Shown piece by piece: positions 56,383 through 64,000 of a DNA stretch of 64,000 nucleotides (within the stretch, counting starts at the first letter, position 1; every line of letters starts with the position of its first letter). The stretch is taken from positions 124,001 to 188,000 of the forward strand of contig MU400525.1 in the NCBI GenBank assembly GCA_022578965.1, written 5' to 3'. Both the position numbers and the translations under genes were made by a program. A model generated the notes under the pieces. That model ran no database searches. It had not been told where the DNA came from and saw only the letters and a program-made list of their open reading frames with translations. The stretch comes from Xylaria sp. FL1777. Lineage: Eukaryota > Ascomycota > Sordariomycetes > Xylariales > Xylariaceae.

Positions 56383-57823
56383 CCTCTAGCTAGTCTAGCC
56401 TTACAACAGATTTTGCCTACTTAGCGTTAGGTCACCTGATCTATGGGGATGGACCTCCTATTTGTATATTAACTGTAGCGCTTCTCGCCACTTGGGACTC
56501 TCTCTTTCCGAGCGTCGAAGTCATGTTACTATTTTGTTCCAATCAGATTGTTCTTCCGTGTAGACTGTGCTCGTACGCCTTATGCTTTCTTCTTCATGAT
56601 AGATGCTAGCCTTTCGTCACTGGTCTATTAAACTCCGGTGTACATATACTATACTTAAAAAGAATAAAGACTGAATAGGGCCATCTTTCTGCATAATCCT
56701 TAAGTTCCATACATGACTAGCCAGCACAGTCACATTGTACATAGTTAAAAACTATCATCGCGGAGTTACTATCTTTGAATTTTTGATCAGGAGATTTCCT
56801 AATCAAAAAGTCTAATAATTATACTGAGAAGTGTACACGTAGGTATATCCTTTTCTCCTTACTTACACTAGATTACGTTACGTAGTAGCACTCCTTAACG
56901 CGACAAACTCACGTGGTCCACTTCCATATTTGTTCATATTCCGTTCCAAATCACCAACGAGCAGCTCTCAATTCAAATACACTAGAAGTGTGCCATCCCG
57001 ACAGCGATCACTTTCAAAGCTAGCCTACTTAGGTTAAATGAAATTCACACAGCCTCTAGCTCCCCACTTCGGGAGCGTCGGAGAGCACATGCATCCGTCT
57101 GGATAGATCGCACTTCCCTGTACACTAGAGCAGGCAAGGACATAAGTACTTCTAGTATAAATCAGGATTGGAAAGCTCCCGACCTCTTGACAATGACGTC
57201 AATGAAGCCTTACCCAGTCCAACGTCCTGAGTCAATCTCATTCTAGTAGTTGTTCAAATATAACAACTGGTTGCTCCTACGCTGTACTCGTGATCTTAAA
57301 CTAGTCTGGAAGCTTCTGATTTAAGGCAAAAATTTACTCTACACTGAGAAATACATGTTAACTGGCAGTTGATTGTGCTACACCGTAAATTGTGCCGTAA
57401 GGGAACAATTGCGTGTTTGTTGCGGCACAGCCTCTAGAATAAGCTTAGGATTTTATGTTAATCCTCTTCACATATTTAAGCATATCGAGCCCACAGGGCG
57501 GCACAGTCAAAATGAGACATACTAGTATAATAACAATTATGCGCTCGTACTAGCATTTGAATGGTTTTGGATGATACTTTGCTGATCCTCTGTCAGTCTT
57601 CCGTTTCCGCTCTATCATTTTAATAGTAATAATAATAATATATCTTTTCCCATTAGACAACGAAAATATAATATCAGGAAAAGGACAACAATCCTACTCA
57701 AACCTATTGGCTATCGAAACAAATAATGCAACCGGTTACCTATGCACGTGTAAGTTGCTCCCCTTGTCGCCCCACAAGTGTAAGTCCCGGTGATCAAGCA
57801 GCACTGTACACGACGATATGATT
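56383..57823. other. Intergenic A+T-rich region
   Basis: No coding potential seen. An (AAT)n microsatellite lies at about 57623-57640. Many stops in all frames. Confidence 0.55.
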
Positions 57824-58235
57824 TTAAATACAGTATATGTAAGTGAGCAAAGCCAACCATCCGAAGATTCCGGTGACCGTATCTGGGCTTCCGGCTGTCG
57901 ATTCATTCGTGGCTCCCTCTCTTGAAGGACCTAACAATAAGACGACAAAATCCGTATTTGACTTTAAATGATTGAGAAGAGGATAATATTATATACTAGT
58001 TCAGTTGCTTGAACTAAGATCTTACGCACGCGAACGCCGCCCAGTGATGACAACTTCAATACACGTCATGTTCACCGTAAAAGGCGTCACTCGATCCTGT
58101 TTCTCCTCATCGTTGGTCTCTGGTGAGCTTTGATCCCTTTTGAGCAAGGTAAAAGAGCCTCGCTGCCCAGCATAGATCGGACTGAGAGCCCAGTCAACAA
58201 CATCTGCCGTTGCGGCCCGCAGCCTGCGGGAGCTG
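57824..58235 (-). CDS. Candidate 3' exons of a secreted/GPI-type protein
   Basis: Two pieces can be joined in phase. Exon 58235-58026 follows a CTAAT branch and TACAG acceptor, ending at a GTAAGA donor (DWALSPIYAGQRGSF, VTPFTVNMTCIEVVI). Exon 57920-57824 follows an AAG acceptor and encodes EGATNESTAGSPDTV followed by a hydrophobic tail (TGIFGWLALLTYIYCI) and stop. Ser/Thr-rich sequence before a terminal hydrophobic stretch suggests a GPI-anchor signal. No upstream exon with a start codon or signal peptide could be fixed, so this may be a relic. Confidence 0.28.
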
Positions 58236-61200
58236 CTGTACGGGTATTTGGGTTAATAAAATTAATTAGTGGCTGTAGTGGCGTAGATAAAAATTTATTC
58301 TTTCTATGGAGGCCAACAGGCGTGTTACGACAGGGGGTATGGGAATCAACCATGTTCCCTGCTTTCATAACTTCATAACGATAGCAGTTATCTTGCTAAG
58401 GCTGGGATCCTTCAGATTCAACAAACTAGCAAGATGCCTTCGGATTGTATACGTGTATTGAGGTAGATATAAGCCTTTAAGAGGTGATTGTTGAGAGCGT
58501 GTGTGTCAGAGGAGGTTGTCCCGGAGTGAATAAACAGCTCTAGCAGTCATATAGTAGGTAGAAAAGGGGTTAGTAGCAATATATAGGCGTGTGTAGGTTA
58601 GTAAATCGGCCTCCTAGGCTTCCCAATACGAGTTGGGGGGAAATAGCCCATATATATACACCAAGCCTACTATATAAACCCTAGGGGTCTCTATGTAACT
58701 ATATCACCTGATAGTGCGTCCACATGGTGAGCACCAATTTGGAGGTGGCGTAACTTTGATAGCCACGAACGTACTTATTAACGTCAGTGGTAGGCTCCAA
58801 GGGTGGATTTAAGTCGTCTGGGATAGATGGAATGTATATTTCCATTCTATTTTTTCCAGGCTAGTGGGCATCACCTGAGATGTTAATGATGCAATCAGTT
58901 TCTCCCAAGCTGTCCAGGACGGCACTGGTGTAGAGTCTTAGAAGCAAATATAAAGTTAATTGTAAAACCTAATTCTTCGCGTATCCCGGCATGCCAGAAA
59001 TACCGCGTAAAGTGTGTAACTGTTTCGTTCAAACCTTTGAATTCTTCTGCTAACAATGAATAATCTTGTTATCATGAGAGCATGAGGTGCTTTACAATAC
59101 CTTTCGGGCATTGATAGCGGCTCGACACCATGCGTATGGTGGTAATTTCACGTGTCTCTTCATAATTACGAATAAATGTCTGAAATGACCACTAGCTTCT
59201 CATCTTGTGCCTAAAATATCAAATAAACACTTGAGCAAGGCAGCTCAACGATGAAACTTGCCGTCTCCGCTTTGAATTGCTACACAACGTGTTAGGGTAA
59301 TCCGTGGTTTACTGATATGGATGAAGTTAACTTACCTCGAGATCTAGCTAATGTTGCTGGGAGGATTTAGGAATGAGTCTCCTGATAAAGCAAAGAACGT
59401 GGCCTGCCTATTTAGCACTTGCAGCGATGCGCTCAACAAGCTTCTGTATTCCGGATCAGCTTTAATAAGGCATGATTACACAAGTACGGCAGCACAATTT
59501 ACTATACTCACGTCCCTTTTCTCGTTCTTCTTCTAAAGTTAAAAATTAATTAGCTAATTATTCACTCATCTTGGCTCTAGGGAAAGGTGTAAGGTCTACT
59601 TTAGTAAATGTGACAATCTTATCATCGCATTTCTACAACCACATGGTTAGTAAGTAAATTGCTTGTGATAGTTACACCTTATCATTGCTGGTGAGTTTCT
59701 AATATTCCCAGACAGCTAATGAAGCTATAACGACATAAAATTCGGCCCTTTTCTCTTACGGCGATCCTATGAGCATATCACTGAGGCCCAAGGTAGCAAG
59801 GGCAAAAATGCAATCAACCTAGCCCAAAGAGACCGTACCTCTCGTACTATCTTTTGAATTGTTATTAAGTTGGTTGAGAATGAGAAAATGCTTACCTACA
59901 ACGCGTTTAACTTACGACGGGCACGTTATTCTTGGGCTTTCGAGAACTTGTTCTAACCGCCTAGCAGAAGCCGGTGCTTCAGCTAACTGGGGGCATGCCG
60001 CCTCCTTCAGGCTTCTTCAGGTATCCTTCCAATTCCATGTAGTAAATCCAGAGCACTGCGTCGCAAGAACCTGCAAAGCAGTCAAACAGGGCCCTCCTGC
60101 TTTGCGATCCGAGATATTTGCTGCCGAAGATGGTGATCCTTTATAACAAGGGCTGATCTCAGGGCTTGGAACTGAGTTGTTGACTCTCTATTCTGCATAC
60201 AATAATCTGTTATGGCTGCAAAGGTCCGTGCCTCCCATCGGGGCTGTTGCCGAGCATGGTGGCTGTCCTTGAGTCTATATACAATTGGTTCGGGGCTTCT
60301 TAACCTCAGTGATCCGCCCATATGCCTCAGATTAGCGAGGGCTGAATAGCTTCACTTCTGGTACGCGAGACAGTCTCAATAGGTCTCAATTCAGCGCAGT
60401 ACGGTCCCGGTGTCTCACTGAACTATGCGTCTGGAGATAGCACAAGGTGTTCAGCTGGTTCAACGCGTGTAACATCCTTTCACAAATACAGCTTCCAGGG
60501 CACCTTCTCAGTGCACCCCTACTGTCCGGACGCCGGCATATTGTTCATAAGCTCTCTTAGAAAGGAAATACTGCAAAAAGGCTACTTAGTAGGTTTCTGG
60601 GACCAGAGCAGATAGTTCCTTTGAGATCAAACTAGCAGGACGACGGCTTCAGGTAAATCCCTCTGATTGATGGTTTAACGTCCACGACGGCAGACATGAT
60701 GCAGAACGGACTTGATGCTCCATCCGACAATTATTCTATAATGCAACAGTCCCCAATACCCAAATTAGCAGGGCGCTCGAGGATTCGATTCGCAAATTCG
60801 TGAAAGAAAGAGCTGGGCGACGAGCTGACATTATTGGCGATTTGGAAGGAAAATTATATGGCCGTGAGTGCGCCGCTAACGAGCTCGAGAAGGTCATGGA
60901 GAGAGGAGCTTGCCAAAGACCTGAGGACAAAACTGGTTTTGTATCGACTGGTGACAGGTGAATCACCTACTCACTTCTTGATAGAACGGCCTGTTATATC
61001 ATGGCAATCTAAATGATTCCTCTACTCTGAAGGGGGTGGCCGAAAACGACTCACCTCTACACCAAGTTCACCACCACGCCCCGACGGGTGCCTGCAGCAT
61101 TTGAATGGATAGCTGCAGGGGTTCGGAAACTAAGAAGAGGAAAGAAATTCAAGGCCTCGATGAGAATATCATACTCAGATGTTGATAATTTCCAAGCAAA

Positions 61201-61587
61201 TATACGGATCCGCTTATATCATTTGGGAGAAATCGCGCAATTATAGAGTTCAAGTCGATTATCAGCTATTTCCCTTAATTTATTGTGATTATTTGATGTA
61301 AGCTTACATGTCGCGTGTTTATAGGCGGAGATCGTATCTTCCGATATAGCACCAGAACTCTAGTTATATATAGCATATTCTACAACACTGGTTCCCGGTT
61401 GGCTTAGATCTTTTATATCGAACTAAATGTATAATACATGCATGTTACGCGCCGATAAACGCAAGACTAACTAAGCCTGGCATCATAATACAATTTTCTC
61501 TGTGTCTCTGAAGGGTATCATACAACGCGAACAACAATGATGAAATCCCAAGCGGCCCGTTTTGCTTGCTTGCTTTTGCACACCTAC
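58236..61587. other. Gene-poor region
   Basis: More than 3 kb without a convincing gene. Small frames near 59.4, 59.9-60.3 and 60.7-61.0 kb have no domain. One open stretch at about 60770-60959 (plus) reads as charged coiled coil (FVKERAGRRADIIGDLEGKL, GRECAANELEKVMERGACQR) after a possible TTAG acceptor, and may be an exon relic. Confidence 0.45.
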
Positions 61588-63037
61588 TTAAATATAAATA
61601 TAACACAAGGGCGCACCACCGAGGGTATTCAATAGATTCCCAATCTTCTGCGACGGAGCGTTGATGCCCAAGTCGATAATGTCGTCGACAGAAGTGTCGC
61701 GGCTTGGAGGGCTGTTGAACAGAGTAAGAGTACCGGCGAGGGTCTCGGCCTGGGACTGATGCAGTGCCTGCCATATCCAGTAAGTGCGATCGACCATGGC
61801 GTGGTGGAGGAAGAAGACGGGGTCGACGGGCGAGCCGAAGAGGTCCCCGGAAACACCGCCCATGACGCCGTGGCCGGCCGTATGCAGGCCGAGGAAGCCG
61901 TCGGTGAAGCGGCCCTGCAGCTCGTTCTGGAAGAGGAGCACAGAGCCGGCCGCGGCGCCTGTCGTGACGTTCAGGAGGTTCCCGATGGTCAGCCAGTTGG
62001 TGGCCGTGAAGGCGCTGAGGTCGCGGCTGAGACAGTGCGGGTTGTACCCGAGGGTCTCGGGCGCCGGTGACATGCCGTCCTGGATCGGGTCGATGGGGCC
62101 CAGGTTGATGACGTAGTCGACGAAGGGCCCCGAGGTCACGCAGCCGCCGCCCTTGCCCGAGGGGATGAAGACGTTGCCGTTGCCGTTCACGCTGCCGTTG
62201 TGCGCGACGAAGACGCCGTCGCCGCTGAAACTCGTCGCGCTGCCGTCGAAGAGAGGCGACTTGCTCGGGTCTTGCGTGTTATCCAGCCAGTTCCAGTACT
62301 TTGGGGGAAGTTAGCTTAGACGTGGGGAGCACGAGGAGCTGGCACGTACTGGTTGGTAGCCGGTATAGCCACACTCATTTCTCAGGGCCGTCTCATAGGA
62401 CCATGTAAAATACCGATGCCAGGTCAAGAAGTTGCCCTTGCCATCGTCAGTTTTATGAATTCATTTTCCTCAGCTCCGTGCCCACTTACAGTACCATGGA
62501 TAGACAAGGTCTGGTTGATATGGACGGCGACGAAGTCATCATATCGAGTTCTGGCGCCGGGAGCAAATGTAGGGTCCGCTATGCTCGGCTTCGCCTGCAG
62601 ACACTTGACAGCGGCGATATATTGTTTCTTCTCAGTAGACGAGAAAGCTTTCCTATTCGAAGGAACAATTGTGAGCGATTATGGAGTAAAGTGTTTTTAA
62701 TTCTTTGAGAACTAGCTTAAAAAGATATGAACAGAGGGGGGAAAGATCCCGGCTTTGAAGTCTGGGCGGTTTTGGATATGACAGTGTATCAATAACACCT
62801 GGTGGATTCGTATAATGAGAGTGTCACTTACCAGTCCCGTCGAACCTTGGCGTTAAACACGTTGCATGTCGAAATCCGCTTGGCATCAGTTGAGTTATCA
62901 GCCTGAGTCTGAAGTGCGCTCAAGGCCTGGTCGTTGAGGTCTTGTAGAGTCTCAGCGTCACTGCGAGCGGCCAACGGCTTGGCAGAGATGAGAGGTAAGC
63001 CTAAGAAGGCGGGGAGGGCAACTCTAGTAAAACGCAT
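61588..63037 (-). CDS. Secreted short tyrosinase (common central domain of tyrosinase)
   Basis: Type-3 copper enzyme oxidising phenols to quinones. Four exons: 63037-62832, 62652-62490, 62436-62350 and 62298-61588, with introns of 179, 53 and 51 nt and consistent phases, giving 388 residues. A signal peptide (MRFTRVALPAFLGLPLISA) starts it. CuA ligands lie in AVHINQTLSIHGT-GNFLTWHRYFTW (residues about 110-136), split by intron 2. CuB has HTAGHGVMGG (His291, His295) and VFFLHHAMVD (His317/318). The protein stops soon after the domain, so it lacks the long C-terminal cap of mushroom-type latent tyrosinases. Introns 2 and 3 use AAG acceptors, each supported by family continuity (GNFLTWHRYF; YWNWLDN). 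Confidence 0.94.
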
Positions 63038-64000
63038 GATGAGCTGACAAGAAAAAGAGCAGTCGATGAGGCTGATTAGTCAACTACGCAGGTCTGGTTC
63101 AGATCTAGCTTGACGACGATCTCTTGGACGGCACAACTGACTAAGAGGCAGCTTGAGCACCAATTGAGTGGGAATCGTAGAACTGCTCTGTTCAAGCAAA
63201 TGGTTGGTGAGACGGGGGCATCGCAGCATAATATTTGCTTACATGCTTATGTGCAGCATGCCCCGCTCCGAGGAGTTGGTAGTCTTACATTGTATAGAAG
63301 CCATGGATGGATAGGAGTGCGATACGAGGCTACTCGAAGTGTTGGGAAGCCTTATTCAAGCTTGTGGGCTCTCGCAGAGGAAAGCAACTTGGTTAGTGTG
63401 CCCCGGACTAGGTTACATTGTAGCGACATTGAGGAGCGCGATATAAACCTGGTTTATCTATATAGTGTAGGGCTGCCATGCAGTTGGTTTGTAAATTCAG
63501 ACGAACTCCTGGCCGCTTACTATAGCAGAGTTACTACCTAGATTCAAGAAAGGGTATACTGCATGAGACGAAGAGGCCAGTCAGGAGTTTGCCGTAAAAT
63601 ACATAAGGAGGGTTGCATTAGTACTAGTTTCGGTTTTCTTGATCATAAAGGTTTAGATGGACAGGGTTATGGACAGGACGACGATATTGTAGCCAATGTA
63701 AAGCTCGGGCTACGCATAGATGTAAGCCTTAACAGACCCTTGATAGTTGAATTGAGTACGCTACTGCGTAGGTCTTTCGTCTGACTTGCAACGTTAGTGT
63801 CCCAGCGTCTTGGTTCCGCAGAGATGATGCAACTATCCTAGTTAAAGCGGGAAGTTCATCTATCTATGGCAACTCGGTCGTGGATTGTGTAACGGCAAGT
63901 TCCAGATCCTTGCCAGGCAAGATCGGGAGGGGTTTCCATAAGTATGTAATTATCACCAGGGTATGATTAGGGGTACAACTACATGTTGTATGTAAGGTCC
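63038..64000. other. Upstream region of tyrosinase to the window edge
   Basis: Holds plus-strand frames of 143 codons (63110-63541) and 73 codons (63563-63784) with no recognisable domain or signal peptide and with stop-rich neighbours. The tyrosinase promoter should lie in the first few hundred bases. Confidence 0.4.

Noticed and set aside
55525..63037. A biosynthetic cluster around GST and tyrosinase
   Set aside because: The two genes are 5 kb apart with no polyketide synthase, NRPS, terpene cyclase, P450 or pathway regulator nearby.
63110..63541. 143-codon plus-strand frame near the right edge
   Set aside because: No domain, signal peptide or supporting splice structure; composition is not distinctive.
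1..64000. CRISPR array, phage or bacterial mobile element
   Set aside because: No spaced direct repeats of suitable length and no prokaryotic genes; introns and gene families show a fungal chromosome.

Overview
The window is nuclear DNA of a filamentous ascomycete (Pezizomycotina, most likely Sordariomycetes). The case rests on short introns, mostly 49-161 nt, with GTRAGT-like donors and CTAAC-like branch points. It also rests on the gene set: Egh16-like secreted protein, SET9, LrgA/LrgB fusion, secreted short tyrosinase, a HET-domain relic, and ACCTACCT/TAGGTAGG tracts between genes. No virus, plasmid, CRISPR array or secondary-metabolite cluster is visible. Species was not determined.

Layout. 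1-7.6 kb: 5' part of mitochondrial DNA polymerase gamma (MIP1, minus), an AMF1/ATR1-type MFS transporter (plus) and an F-box-like protein (minus). 7.6-12.5 kb: gene-poor A+T-rich stretch with gene fragments, a tRNA-like (SINE-type) element and a 20-bp minisatellite. 13.4-26.2 kb: housekeeping block with an Slx8-like RING protein, a CLC chloride transporter, a neurochondrin-family protein, an NFKBIL1-like protein, an NSRP1-like splicing factor and TIM13. 26.8-34.8 kb: two small membrane proteins, the Egh16-like protein and an unrecognised coiled-coil protein. 36.3-46.3 kb: LrgAB-like membrane protein, PIN1/ESS1 prolyl isomerase, RNA polymerase II subunit RPB9, mitochondrial ribosomal protein uL14m and histone H4K20 methyltransferase SET9. 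46.5-55.4 kb: a decayed HET-domain gene, a coiled-coil protein, a decayed membrane-protein region and gene-poor DNA. 55.5-64 kb: a glutathione S-transferase, a weak GPI-type gene candidate and a secreted tyrosinase.

Most real genes are spliced. I rebuilt exon joins by hand from donor/acceptor sites, reading phase and family conservation. Several true starts or ends lie in exons too small or too far away for a single open frame: PIN1 has an ATG-only first exon, uL14m a 15-nt first exon, the 50-kb coiled-coil gene a 17-nt first exon, and RPB9 has its second zinc ribbon 770 nt downstream.

The most unusual item is RPB9. Its first intron is 769 nt, far longer than the other introns. Reading straight through it stays open for 148 further codons, giving an alternative C-terminus with two CxxC pairs in place of the canonical zinc ribbon. 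The genes otherwise look like an ordinary chromosomal neighbourhood (transcription, splicing, chromatin, SUMO/ubiquitin and mitochondrial functions) broken by decayed, repeat-bearing islands at about 8-12 kb and 46-55 kb.
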